Shown: positions 13,396 to 22,222 of the stretch, piece after piece | How the letters are laid out: the number at the start of each line of letters is the position of its first letter | How positions within the stretch are numbered: the stretch's first letter is position 1 | NCBI RefSeq assembly: GCF_000718165.1 | Contig: NZ_JOEY01000004.1 | Span: forward strand, 124,001-188,000 | From: Streptomyces fulvoviolaceus | GTDB lineage: Bacteria; Actinomycetota; Actinomycetes; Streptomycetales; Streptomycetaceae | Direction of reading: 5' to 3' | DNA length: 64,000 nt | Translations under genes and position numbers: made by a program | Notes under the pieces: generated by a model | Database searches by the model: none | What the model saw: the letters and a program-made list of their open reading frames with translations, nothing else | What the model was told of the DNA's origin: nothing

Positions 13396-13833
13396 TCACG
13401 ACGATGGCCCGGTTTTGGTGGGGTTGTCACCCTTCACCGAGTCGGGTTCGACATAGAGGATCTTGGCCTTCATGTGGGCGCGCGCCTGGGCGCCGATCCA
13501 CGCGAGCGTGCTGACGAGCAGCGTCAGCGCAAAGGCCTTGGGGTTGAACAGCGTCGTGTTCTTGAACGCGGCCATGAAGATGAACAGCAGAAGAATCTGC
13601 GCCGCGTACAGCATCAGACCCATCGCCTGGAACAGGTGCGGAAGCGATTTGGCAGTGCGCTGCAGAACGTAGAGCCCGATTCCCATGAAGAGGATGACGA
13701 TCACCGTCGCGACAGCCGCCCCGATCGCCCCTTTACCACCGGCGACCACACCACTGACGACGGCTGCAACAGCGCCGACGGCAGCTGTGGGCACAGCAGC
13801 CTGAAGGAGGATCCGGACGTCATTGGACGGCAT
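13396..13833 (-). CDS. atpI: ATP synthase protein I-like membrane protein
   Basis: A 145-residue protein with four hydrophobic helices (about residues 12-32, 36-55, 70-92 and 98-116) and a charged tail, first gene of the ATP synthase operon. Sequence similarity to AtpI proteins is loose, but size, topology and position are standard for Streptomyces. AtpI proteins assist assembly of the c-ring or magnesium uptake in other bacteria; the role here is inferred. Confidence 0.8.
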   Translation of the reverse strand: MPSNDVRILLQAAVPTAAVGAVAAVVSGVVAGGKGAIGAAVATVIVILFMGIGLYVLQRTAKSLPHLFQAMGLMLYAAQILLLFIFMAAFKNTTLFNPKAFALTLLVSTLAWIGAQARAHMKAKILYVEPDSVKGDNPTKTGPSS

Positions 13834-14144
13834 GGCGGCAACTCCGCTTTCACAGGGGGGCAGGGTGTCGTCATGGACGAGCGTAGCCCCGGAGGCGAGG
13901 GCCGAGCCTCACACCAATGGACCGTCGCACTGCGGTCCTTCGGCTCTGTCCGGGGTTCTCGTGAACCGTATCACAAACTATTTGATGCGGTCTTTACCAA
14001 GTGGGTGTGCCCGGTGTCACACATGAGAGTGAAGCTGCGCGTCTGTGCAGAACAGCGGCCTGTATGTCTGGTATTGGGGGCGTTCGCACCCCAACTCGTC
14101 CCCCACGCTTTGGCAATGCTTTAGTCAGATTCTTACCTTGGGCG
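13834..14144. promoter_or_regulatory. Intergenic region upstream of the ATP synthase operon
   Basis: No convincing gene lies in these 311 bp between atpI and the glycosyltransferase gene. A local AT-rich pocket at about 13,965-14,005 is a likely place for the operon promoter, but I cannot pick a certain -35/-10 pair. The right half may also hold the terminator of the glycosyltransferase gene. Confidence 0.4.
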
Positions 14145-15488
14145 TCAGCGCGACGTCCCCGCTTTACGCCTCTCCAGGAAGCGCGAACGGGCCCCGATGG
14201 CGGTCGCTCCGTTGACACCGGACACTCCCGCGGCCACCGGAGTGCGGTGTTCCTCCGCGGCGCTCTCCTCGGCCTGTGCCGGGGTCGCGGCCGGAGGGGG
14301 AACCATCGCCGCCGCCGTACGACGCCGGCGGTACCGCGGCGGCACGAAGGCCTCGGCCCAGCGCGGGGCACGCGGCGTGAAGCGCGGCAGCAGAAGCAGC
14401 AGGAGACCGATCGCACTCAGGAACACCACGCCCAGCACGATCCACATGGACGCCGAGTTCACGGAGTAGGCGAGCGCGCCGAACGCGATCAGCGCCGACC
14501 AGAAGTACATGATCAGCACCGCCCGGCTGTGCGAGTGCCCGATCTCCAGGAGCCGGTGGTGCAGGTGCCCCCGGTCCGCCGCGAACGGCGACTGGCCCTT
14601 CCAGGTGCGGCGCACGATCGCCAGCACCAGGTCGGCCGCCGGGATCGCGATGATGGTGAGCGGCAGCAGCAGCGGGATGTAGACCGGCACCGTCTGGTGA
14701 ACGGCCGCCTTCTCGGACCCGGCGAACAGCTTCAGCGCGTCCGGGTCGACCTGCCCCGTGATGGAGATCGCACCCGCCGCCAGCACCAGGCCGATGAGCA
14801 TCGAGCCGGAGTCGCCCATGAAGATCCGCGCGGGGTGCATGTTGTGCGGCAGGAAGCCGAGGCACATGCCCATGAGGATCGCCGAGAACAGCGTGGCCGG
14901 GGCGGCGGCCTCGATGCCGTACGACACCCAGACCCGGTAGGCGTAGAGGAAGAACGCGGCCGAGGCGATGCACACCATGCCGGCCGCGAGGCCGTCGAGG
15001 CCGTCGACGAAGTTGACCGCGTTGATGGTGATGACGACGAGCGCCACCGTCAGCAGGGTGCCCTGCCACTGGGTCAGCGCGACCGAGCCGAAGCCGGGGA
15101 TGGGCAGCCACAGGATCGTCAGACCCTGCATGACCATGACGCCGGCGGCGATCATCTGGCCGCCCAGCTTGATCAGGGCGTCGATCTCGAACTTGTCGTC
15201 CAGGACGCCGATCAGCCAGATCAGGGCGGCGCCGCTCAGGAGCGCCCTGGGCTCGTTCGACTTGGAGAACACCTCGTTGAGGTTGGTGAGGTGGTCCGCG
15301 ACCAGCAGGCCCGCGCACAGGCCGAAGAACATGGCGATCCCGCCGAGCCGCGGAGTCGGTTCCCGGTGCACGTCACGGGCCCTGATCTCCGGCATCGCTC
15401 CGGCCACGATCGCGAACTTACGCACCGGCCCTGTCAGCAGATACGTCACCGCGGCCGTCACGCAGAGCGTCAGCAGGTATTCACGCAC
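14145..15488 (-). CDS. WecA/TagO-type undecaprenyl-phosphate sugar-1-phosphate transferase
   Basis: A 447-residue polytopic enzyme of the MraY/WecA family. It transfers a GlcNAc-1-phosphate type group from a UDP-sugar to undecaprenyl phosphate, the first step in making cell-wall glycopolymers. About 11 membrane segments are visible. Family motifs include the aspartate pair in VLDDKFEID, the NFVDGLDGLAAG loop and the HxH-type loop near RGHLHHRLLEIGHS. GTG at 15488 follows GGGGAAG; an upstream GTG at 15527 is possible. The C-terminal 80 residues are an extra hydrophilic tail typical of actinobacteria. The exact sugar cannot be told from sequence. Confidence 0.88.
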   Translation of the reverse strand: MREYLLTLCVTAAVTYLLTGPVRKFAIVAGAMPEIRARDVHREPTPRLGGIAMFFGLCAGLLVADHLTNLNEVFSKSNEPRALLSGAALIWLIGVLDDKFEIDALIKLGGQMIAAGVMVMQGLTILWLPIPGFGSVALTQWQGTLLTVALVVITINAVNFVDGLDGLAAGMVCIASAAFFLYAYRVWVSYGIEAAAPATLFSAILMGMCLGFLPHNMHPARIFMGDSGSMLIGLVLAAGAISITGQVDPDALKLFAGSEKAAVHQTVPVYIPLLLPLTIIAIPAADLVLAIVRRTWKGQSPFAADRGHLHHRLLEIGHSHSRAVLIMYFWSALIAFGALAYSVNSASMWIVLGVVFLSAIGLLLLLLPRFTPRAPRWAEAFVPPRYRRRRTAAAMVPPPAATPAQAEESAAEEHRTPVAAGVSGVNGATAIGARSRFLERRKAGTSR

Positions 15489-15617
15489 GGGCTTCCCCAC
15501 AGGTCTCGCTGGCCATCTCAGCCCCACACACTAGCGATGGACGCATACGGTTGGGGACTTCCGGGTATCGAAGATGGTTGCACGTGTGCCTGTGCACCCA
15601 GGCTCGTCTACCCCCGC

Positions 15618-16859
15618 TCAGGCCGGATACGGCGGAAATCCACCGACCAGATCCCGCACTTCTTCACGTGTTTTCTGACTCTCGGCCTCCCCCTTGAGCA
15701 CCCCCGCGAGCAGTACGGCGATCCGCGCCATCTGCTCCTGCCCCATCCCCTGCGTGGTCACGGCCGCCGTGCCCAGCCGCAGCCCGCGGGCGTCCGCGTG
15801 CGGTAGCGCACAGCAGTCGAGCACCATTCCGGCGGCCGCGAGCCGCCCTCTCGCCGTCCGCCCGTCGACACCGAGCGGCGCCGGATCGGCGGTCACCAGG
15901 TGGGTGTCGGTCCCGCCGGTGGTGACGACCAGCCCCTCGGCGGCCAGCCCCGCCGCGAGAACCCTCGCATTGGCGACCACCTGATGGGCGTACGCGGTGA
16001 ACGCCGGTGTTGTCGCCTCGCCGAACGCGACGGCCTTGGCGGCGATCGTGTGCATCTGCGCGCCGCCCTGCGTGAACGGGAAGACGGCCCGGTCGACCCG
16101 CTCGGCGAGATCGGCGCCGCACAGGATCATCCCGCCGCGCGGCCCGCGCAGCACCTTGTGCGTGGTGGCGCAGACGACGTCGGCGTACGGCACCGGATTG
16201 GGCGCCGCTCCCCCGGCGACGAGCCCGATGGGATGGGCGGCGTCCGCGATCAGGTACGCGCCCACCTCGTCGGCGACGTCCCGGAAGAAGGCGTAGTCGA
16301 TGTGCCGGGGGTAGGCGATGGAGCCGCAGACGATGGCCTTGGGCCGGTGGTTTCGCGCCAGGGCCCGCACTTGCTCGTGGTCGATGAGCCCGGTCTCCGC
16401 GTCGACGCCGTACCCGACGAAGTCGAACCAGCGGCCGGAGAAGTTCGCGGGCGAGCCGTGGGTCAGGTGACCGCCGTAGGGCAGGCCGAGGGCGAGCACG
16501 GTGTCGCCGGGGCGCAGCAGGGCGGCGTACGCGGCGAGGACGGCGGACGACCCGGAGTGGGACTGCACGTTGGCGTGCTCGGCGCCGAAGAGGGCCTTCG
16601 CCCGGTCTACGGCGAGACGCTCGGCGACGTCGACGATCTCGCAGCCGCCGTGGTGACGGGCGCCCGGATATCCCTCGGCGTACTTGTTGGCGAGCGGTGA
16701 GCCGAGCGCGGCCAGCACGGCCGGCGAGGTGAAGTTCTCGGCGGCGATCAGCTGCAGCGTCGACGACTGCCGGTCGAGCTCCCCGAGCAGGATCTCGGCC
16801 AGCTCGGGGTCCTGCCGCCGCAGGACGTCGGCGGTCTCGGGGGCATGGGTGACCGACAT
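15618..16859 (-). CDS. glyA: Serine hydroxymethyltransferase
   Basis: A 413-residue PLP enzyme that interconverts serine and glycine with tetrahydrofolate, supplying one-carbon units. The PLP-lysine motif is present (CATTHKVLRGPRGG), as are the SHMT landmarks SGSSAVLAAYAALLRPGD, LPYGGHLTHGS and IADAAHPIGLVAGG. ATG at 16859 follows GGAG at six bases; the frame upstream is not protein-like. It follows the phosphatase-like gene by 171 bp. No glycine riboswitch fold was recognised in that gap. Confidence 0.95.
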   Translation of the reverse strand: MSVTHAPETADVLRRQDPELAEILLGELDRQSSTLQLIAAENFTSPAVLAALGSPLANKYAEGYPGARHHGGCEIVDVAERLAVDRAKALFGAEHANVQSHSGSSAVLAAYAALLRPGDTVLALGLPYGGHLTHGSPANFSGRWFDFVGYGVDAETGLIDHEQVRALARNHRPKAIVCGSIAYPRHIDYAFFRDVADEVGAYLIADAAHPIGLVAGGAAPNPVPYADVVCATTHKVLRGPRGGMILCGADLAERVDRAVFPFTQGGAQMHTIAAKAVAFGEATTPAFTAYAHQVVANARVLAAGLAAEGLVVTTGGTDTHLVTADPAPLGVDGRTARGRLAAAGMVLDCCALPHADARGLRLGTAAVTTQGMGQEQMARIAVLLAGVLKGEAESQKTREEVRDLVGGFPPYPA

Positions 16860-17030
16860 GGTGGACTCCGGGCGTCGACGGTGACGTACGTCCAATGTAG
16901 GCCGGAGGCGTCGGAGGCGCCCGGTGTTGGCGTCCTGAACCGCTGTGGGCAGTCGTTCCGCTGGGGCGATGGGGGTGGGTGGGCACAGCCTGCAGCGCCG
17001 GGCAACCACCCGGGCGACGCCGGTAGTCAC

Positions 17031-17699
17031 CTACGTCCGGGCCGGCACCCCGGTCAACGCCGTCACCACCGGATCCAGCGCCTGGTTTATCTCGTCCCCG
17101 ATCGACCGGAAGAAGGTCAGCGGTGCGCCGTACGGGTCGAACACCTCGTCCGCCTCGGCGGTCGGGGCCAGGAGCCACCCGCGTAGAGCGGCGGCAGCCC
17201 GGACCAGGGCACGCGCGCGTGCGACCATGCCGTCCTCAAGGGGAGGGAGGGTAGCGGGGTCTATCGCCTTCACCAGGCGGGTGAACTCCTTCAGGGTGAA
17301 GGTGCGCAGGCCCGCCGAGTGACCCATGGAGATGACCTGGGCGCGGTGGTCGCGGGTCGCCGTCAGGACCAGGTCGGCCATGATGACGTGCTCGTCGAGG
17401 AGCTCGCGGCCGGTGAAGCCGGAGGCGTCCGCGCCGAAGTCGGCCAGCACGGCCTCCGCGTTGGCCTCCATGGGCGCGCCCTCGTGACCCCAGGTGCCCG
17501 CGCTCTCCACGATCAGCCCGCCCCACAGCGGGTCGCCGAGCCGGTCCGCCAGGGCATGCCGGGTCAGCCGCTCGGTGATCGGCGAGCGGCACACGTTGCC
17601 GGTGCTGACGTGGAGGATGCGGAAGCTGTCGAGAGGGAGCCCGAAGGTGCCCGTCTCTTCCCCGTTGCCTATGCCACGCCCCGCGTCAGGGGCCGTCAA
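17031..17699 (-). CDS. Low-molecular-weight protein-tyrosine-phosphatase-like protein without the catalytic cysteine
   Basis: A 222-residue member of the LMW-PTP fold. The P-loop reads HVSTGNVCRSP: the family pattern is C-x-G-N-x-C-R-S, so the nucleophilic cysteine is replaced by serine at residue 32 (codon AGC, read directly), while the second cysteine and the arginine are kept. The C-terminal DPYGAP segment corresponds to the general-acid loop. It may be a phospho-protein binder or a catalytically altered enzyme. Its ATG overlaps the stop of the Sua5-like gene by four bases, so the two are coupled, and glyA follows. Confidence 0.85.
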   Translation of the reverse strand: MTAPDAGRGIGNGEETGTFGLPLDSFRILHVSTGNVCRSPITERLTRHALADRLGDPLWGGLIVESAGTWGHEGAPMEANAEAVLADFGADASGFTGRELLDEHVIMADLVLTATRDHRAQVISMGHSAGLRTFTLKEFTRLVKAIDPATLPPLEDGMVARARALVRAAAALRGWLLAPTAEADEVFDPYGAPLTFFRSIGDEINQALDPVVTALTGVPART

Positions 17700-18343
17700 T
17701 TCGCCACCTCGAGGTCGGGTACGACCTTCCTGAGCTCGTCGGCGGAGATGGCGCCCGCGCGGAGGAGCAGGGGTACCTCACGGGTGACGTCGACGATCGA
17801 CGACGGGACGTTGCCGGGGGTCGGCCCGCCGTCCAGGTACACGGACACGGAGTCGCCGAGCATCTCCTGCGCGGCGTCACAGTCCTCCGGCGCCGGGTGG
17901 CCCGTCAGGTTCGCCGAGGAGACCGCCATGGGGCCGACCTCGGTCAGCAGCTCGATGGCGACGGGGTGCAGCGGCATGCGCACGGCAACCGTGCCACGGG
18001 TGTCCCCCAGGTCCCACTGCAGGGACGGCTGGTGCTTGGCGACGAGCGTGAGCGCGCCCGGCCAGAAGGCGTCAACGAGCTCCCAGGCGAGCTCGGAGAA
18101 GTCCGTGACGAGGCCGTGCAGGGTGTTCGGGGAGCCGATGAGGACAGGGGTGGGCATGTTGCGGCCCCGGCCCTTGGCCTCCAGCAGGTCGTGCACCGCT
18201 TCCGAGGAGAACGCGTCGGCGCCGATGCCGTACACCGTGTCGGTCGGGAGGACCACGAGCTCGCCACGGCGGACGGCGGACGCGGCTTCGCGCAGACCGG
18301 TCGAACGGTCGGTCGCGTCGTTGGTGTCGTATCGCCGTGCCAT
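17696..18343 (-). CDS. L-threonylcarbamoyladenylate synthase (Sua5/YwlC/YrdC family)
   Basis: A 215-residue enzyme that makes threonylcarbamoyl-AMP from threonine, bicarbonate and ATP for t6A modification at position 37 of ANN-decoding tRNAs. Family motifs: LPTDTVYGIGADA near residue 33, KGRGRNMPTPVLIG (in place of KxRP), and the RMPLHP and SSANLTGHPAP segments. It has the single YrdC domain and lacks the Sua5 C-terminal domain. Located between prmC and the phosphatase-like gene, in a cluster of translation genes. Confidence 0.92.
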   Translation of the reverse strand: MARRYDTNDATDRSTGLREAASAVRRGELVVLPTDTVYGIGADAFSSEAVHDLLEAKGRGRNMPTPVLIGSPNTLHGLVTDFSELAWELVDAFWPGALTLVAKHQPSLQWDLGDTRGTVAVRMPLHPVAIELLTEVGPMAVSSANLTGHPAPEDCDAAQEMLGDSVSVYLDGGPTPGNVPSSIVDVTREVPLLLRAGAISADELRKVVPDLEVAN

Positions 18344-18398
18344 ATCTAGCGGGCCTCCTCGTACACGTACTGCTGGGGGTCGAAAGTCTGGTGGGTGG

Positions 18399-19244
18399 TC
18401 ACGGCATCGCCTTGCGGGCCGTCGCGAACCGGGGGCGGTTGTTGAGGTCCGGGTGGTCGGCCGCGTCGGCCCAGCCCCGCTCCTCGGTGAAGATCCACGG
18501 CACCTGGCCGCCCTGGGTGTCGGCGTGCTCGATGACGACGACGCCGCCGGGGCGGAGCAACCGGTGTGCGGTGCGTTCCAGGCCGCGGATGAGTTCGAGG
18601 CCGTCCTCCCCTGAGAACAGGGCGAGTTCGGGATCGTAGTCCCGCGCCTCGGGAGCGACGTACTCCCATTCGGTGAGCGGGATGTAGGGCGGGTTGGAGA
18701 TGACGAGGTCGACCTGGCCGTCGAGGTCCTGGAAGGCGTCCAGGGCGTTGCCCTGACGCAGGTCGACCCTGGACCCCTCCATGTTCTTGCGGGTCCACTG
18801 GAGGGCGTCCTCGGACAGCTCCACGGCGTGCACCCGGGAGCGCGGGACCTCCTGGGCGAGGGCGAGCGCGATGGCGCCGGAGCCCGTGCACAGGTCCACG
18901 ATCAGCGGTTCCACGACGTCCATCGCGCGTACGGCGTCTATGGCCCAGCCGACCACGGACTCCGTCTCGGGACGCGGGACGAAGACGCCCGGCCCGACCT
19001 GGAGCTCCAAGTACCGGAAGAAGGCACGGCCGGTGATGTGCTGGAGCGGCTCACGCTGCTCGCGCCGCGCGATGGTCTCCCAGTAGCGGGCGTCGAAGTC
19101 CGCGTCCTTCACGGAGTGCAGCTCGCCCCGCTTCACGCCGTGCACGAACGCGGCGAGCTCCTCCGCGTCGTTGCGCGGCGAGGGCACGCCGGCGTCGGCC
19201 AGCCGCTGGGTGGCCTGGGCCACCTCTGCGAGCAGCAGGTTCAC
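18399..19244 (-). CDS. prmC: Release factor N5-glutamine methyltransferase
   Basis: A 281-residue SAM-dependent enzyme that methylates the GGQ glutamine of release factors 1 and 2. The SAM-binding motif DLCTGSGAIALALA and the catalytic NPPY (ISNPPYIPL) are present; an N-terminal helical domain precedes them. GTG at 19244 follows GAGGA. It lies 41 bp after prfA, its substrate gene, as in many bacteria. Confidence 0.95.
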   Translation of the reverse strand: MNLLLAEVAQATQRLADAGVPSPRNDAEELAAFVHGVKRGELHSVKDADFDARYWETIARREQREPLQHITGRAFFRYLELQVGPGVFVPRPETESVVGWAIDAVRAMDVVEPLIVDLCTGSGAIALALAQEVPRSRVHAVELSEDALQWTRKNMEGSRVDLRQGNALDAFQDLDGQVDLVISNPPYIPLTEWEYVAPEARDYDPELALFSGEDGLELIRGLERTAHRLLRPGGVVVIEHADTQGGQVPWIFTEERGWADAADHPDLNNRPRFATARKAMP

Positions 19245-19285
19245 GCAAGTCCTCCGTGTCGTACTCGGTCGTGCGTACGTGCCTC

Positions 19286-20362
19286 TTACGCGGCCGCCAG
19301 CTTCGCCGCCGAGTCCGCGTCGACGCAGGCCTGGATCACCGCGTCGAGGTCGCCGTCCAGGACCTGGTCCAGGTTGTACGACTTGAAGCCGACGCGGTGG
19401 TCCGAGATGCGGTTCTCCGGGAAGTTGTACGTGCGGATCTTCTCGGAGCGGTCGACGGTGCGGACCTGGCTGCGGCGGGCGTCGGCGGCATTCTTCTCCG
19501 CCTCCTCCTGCGCCGCTGCGAGCAGCCTGGAGCGCAGGATACGCAGTGCCTGCTCCTTGTTCTGCAGCTGGCTCTTCTCGTTCTGGCAGGAGGCGACGAC
19601 TCCGGTGGGAATGTGCGTGATGCGCACCGCGGAGTCGGTCGTGTTGACGGACTGGCCGCCGGGGCCGGAGGACCGGTACACGTCGATGCGGAGGTCGTTC
19701 GGGTTGATCTCGACGTCGACCTCCTCGGCCTCGGGGGTCACGAGGACACCGGCCGCGGAGGTGTGGATACGGCCCTGGGACTCGGTCGCCGGCACGCGCT
19801 GCACGCGGTGCACGCCGCCCTCGTACTTCAGCCGGGCCCAGACGCCCTGCCCGGGCTCGGTCGCGCCCTGGCCACCCTTGGTCTTCACGGCGACCTGGAC
19901 GTCCTTGTAGCCGCCCAGCTCGGACTCGGTGGCGTCGATGATCTCGGTCTTCCAGCCGACGCGCTCGGCGTAGCGGAGGTACATCCGCAGGAGGTCACCG
20001 GCGAACAGGGCCGACTCGTCGCCGCCCGCGCCCGCCTTGACCTCCAGGATGACGTCCTTGTCGTCGTTGGGGTCGCGCGGAACGAGGAGAAGGCGCAGCT
20101 TCTCCGTCAGCTCCTCGCGGGCCTTCTCCAGCTCCTTGACCTCGGCCGCGAACTCCGGGTCGTCGGCGCCGAGTTCACGCGCGGTCTCGATGTCGTCGCC
20201 GGTCTGCTTCCAGGAGCGGTACGTGGCGACGATCGGGGTGAGCTCGGCGTAGCGCTTGTTCAGCTTGCGCGCGTTGGCCTGGTCGGAGTGCACCGACGGG
20301 TCGGCGAGCTTCGTCTCCAGGTCGGCGTGCTCACCGACGAGTTCCTCGACGGCCTCGAACAT
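19286..20362 (-). CDS. prfA: Peptide chain release factor 1
   Basis: A 358-residue class I release factor that ends translation at UAA and UAG. The peptidyl-hydrolase motif [17 protein letters not shown] is intact and the N-terminal coiled-coil domain is present. ATG at 20362 follows AGGAG; the longer frame runs into the rpmE-prfA gap and is rejected. It is followed by prmC. Confidence 0.96.
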   Translation of the reverse strand: MFEAVEELVGEHADLETKLADPSVHSDQANARKLNKRYAELTPIVATYRSWKQTGDDIETARELGADDPEFAAEVKELEKAREELTEKLRLLLVPRDPNDDKDVILEVKAGAGGDESALFAGDLLRMYLRYAERVGWKTEIIDATESELGGYKDVQVAVKTKGGQGATEPGQGVWARLKYEGGVHRVQRVPATESQGRIHTSAAGVLVTPEAEEVDVEINPNDLRIDVYRSSGPGGQSVNTTDSAVRITHIPTGVVASCQNEKSQLQNKEQALRILRSRLLAAAQEEAEKNAADARRSQVRTVDRSEKIRTYNFPENRISDHRVGFKSYNLDQVLDGDLDAVIQACVDADSAAKLAAA

Positions 20363-20481
20363 CTCTGGCTCCTGTGCTGCGAAAGTGCTGCGAAAGAAAA
20401 GGGGAAGGCAGGCGACCAAAAACGCCGGTCCCGGCACGCCCTGGAAGGGGGCGCGGCCGTGGACCGGCGATCTGGAGCTCG

Positions 20482-20703
20482 CTACTTCTTGGAGGCAGCA
20501 GCCTTGCCGAAGCGGGCCTCGAAGCGGGCCACACGGCCACCGGTGTCGAGGATCTTCTGCTTGCCCGTGTAGAACGGGTGGCACTCGGAGCAGACCTCGG
20601 CGCGGATGGCGCCGCTGGAGATCGTGCTACGGGTGGTGAACGACGCGCCACAGGTGCAGCTGACCTGCGTCTCGACGTACTCGGGGTGGATGTCGCGCTT
20701 CAA
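20482..20703 (-). CDS. rpmE: Ribosomal protein L31, zinc-binding form
   Basis: A 73-residue protein beginning at a TTG codon (20701-20703) with GGAG five bases upstream. The four zinc-type cysteines C16, C18, C38 and C41 are present ([14 protein letters not shown]), so this is the C+ paralogue rather than the zinc-independent one made under zinc starvation. It leads the rpmE-prfA-prmC cluster. Confidence 0.94.
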   Translation of the reverse strand: MKRDIHPEYVETQVSCTCGASFTTRSTISSGAIRAEVCSECHPFYTGKQKILDTGGRVARFEARFGKAAASKK

Positions 20704-20847
20704 GGTGTCTCCTAGTTTCGGGAGGGCGCCGGGTCGCAACCGCGGATTGCGGAGGCGTGAACCGGAGCCGACGTACCAGTCTGCCAGGACTGGGGCCATC
20801 CCCCAAAACGAGGGGTCACCGGGATCTATTCCCCGTGGGCCGGTGGG

Positions 20848-20873
20848 GGCTGGGCGCGCGGTTCCCCGCGCCC
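20848..20873 (-). terminator. GC-rich hairpin after the LCP gene
   Basis: Opposed GGGCGCG and CGCGCCC type arms with a short loop lie just past the LCP stop codon. Hairpins of this composition recur between genes in Streptomyces chromosomes and often end transcription. No T-run. Confidence 0.5.
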
Positions 20874-22013
20874 CTAGGAGGACGTCACCACGCCCTTGGC
20901 CTGGCCGGTGGCCGTTCCTGCGGTGGCGCTCTTGGGGATCGTCCGGTCGTTCTTCAGGGCGGTCCACACCTGCTTGGCCTTCGCCTCCTCGACGAGCACG
21001 CGGTTGGGGTTCGCGGGGTCGTACTGGACCGGCATCGTGACCATGTGCATGTTGGAGGAGCTGATGCCCTTGAGGCCGCCCGCGAAGGACACCAGCTTGT
21101 TGACCGAGCCGAGGTCGGAGTCGGTGGTGACGGCCTTGGTCGCGGTGTTGGCGATGTCGTACAGCTTCTTCGGGTTGGTCAGGACGCCGACGTCCTTGAC
21201 CTGGTTGACCAGGGCCTTGATGAAGGCCTGCTGAAGCTGGATACGGCCGAGGTCGGAGCCGTCGCCGACACCGTGCCGGGTGCGGACGAGGCCGAGGGCC
21301 TGCTCGCCGGTGAGCGTGTGGGTGCCGGCCTTCAGGTTCAGGTGGCTGTCGGAGTCGTTGATGTCCTTGGTCGTGGTGACCTTGACCCCGCCGAGGTCGT
21401 CGATGAGCTTCTCGAAGCCGCTGAAGTCGACTTCCAGATAGTGGTCCATGCGGATGCCGGTGATGGACTCGACGGTCTTCACCGCGCAGGCCGCGCCGCC
21501 GGTGGTGTACGCGGAGTTGAACATCACGCCCGTGGCGGCGTCGTGCTCGGTGCCGTCGGTCTCGGTGCACTCGGGCCGGTCGATGATGGTGTCGCGCGGT
21601 ATGGAGACCACGCTGGCCTTCTTGTGGCCCTCGTACACGTGAATGACCATCGCCGTGTCGGAACGGGCGCTGCCGTCGTCGGTGCCGCCGCCGAGCTTCT
21701 TGTTGGAGCCGGAGCGGGTGTCCGAGCCGAGGACGAGGATGTTCTCGGAGCCGTTGTCGACCTTCGTCGGCCGGGCCGTACCGAGGGCGGAGTCGATGTC
21801 GACGCTCTTGATGTTGCCGTTGAGCTTGAAGTACAGGTAGCCGGCTCCGGTGCCGCCCAGCACGACGATGCCCGCAGCGGTCCAGGCCGTGATCATCAGG
21901 CCCTTGCGACCCTTGCTGCGGGTCTTGCGGCGGCGGCCCTTCCCGCGGTGGCGGGGGCCGGTCTTGCCGGTGTCACCCGGTATGCCGGGTTCCGGCGTGC
22001 TCTCGGCGGACAT
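20874..22013 (-). CDS. LytR-CpsA-Psr (LCP) family cell-wall ligase
   Basis: A 379-residue membrane-anchored protein. A very basic cytoplasmic N-terminus (residues 20-40) precedes one membrane helix (about 40-62), then the extracellular LCP domain with the conserved segments [28 protein letters not shown] and [13 protein letters not shown]. Family members attach undecaprenyl-linked glycopolymers to peptidoglycan. That fits the WecA-like enzyme in the same region, which would start such polymers; the partnership is inferred. ATG follows GAGGAG. Confidence 0.9.
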   Translation of the reverse strand: MSAESTPEPGIPGDTGKTGPRHRGKGRRRKTRSKGRKGLMITAWTAAGIVVLGGTGAGYLYFKLNGNIKSVDIDSALGTARPTKVDNGSENILVLGSDTRSGSNKKLGGGTDDGSARSDTAMVIHVYEGHKKASVVSIPRDTIIDRPECTETDGTEHDAATGVMFNSAYTTGGAACAVKTVESITGIRMDHYLEVDFSGFEKLIDDLGGVKVTTTKDINDSDSHLNLKAGTHTLTGEQALGLVRTRHGVGDGSDLGRIQLQQAFIKALVNQVKDVGVLTNPKKLYDIANTATKAVTTDSDLGSVNKLVSFAGGLKGISSSNMHMVTMPVQYDPANPNRVLVEEAKAKQVWTALKNDRTIPKSATAGTATGQAKGVVTSS

Positions 22014-22222
22014 ACGCTCCTCGAATCTCGTTCGGTCGGTTACCCCCTGCTTTCAGGGTCAGGCGTACTCGGGAAGAAGACGCGTACCGCCCCATCGTCG
22101 CTCCGCCTGGTCAGACGGCGAAACTCGGGAAAGGGTTGCACAACGCACTGTGACCACCCTGTGAAACGGTGGCCACAGTGCGTAACGGGCTATTCGGGGT
22201 GAAACCCCGCTCACCTGCGGTT

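Noticed and set aside
16860..17030. Glycine riboswitch upstream of glyA
   Set aside because: No tandem aptamer-like core or kink-turn sequence could be recognised in the 171 bp.
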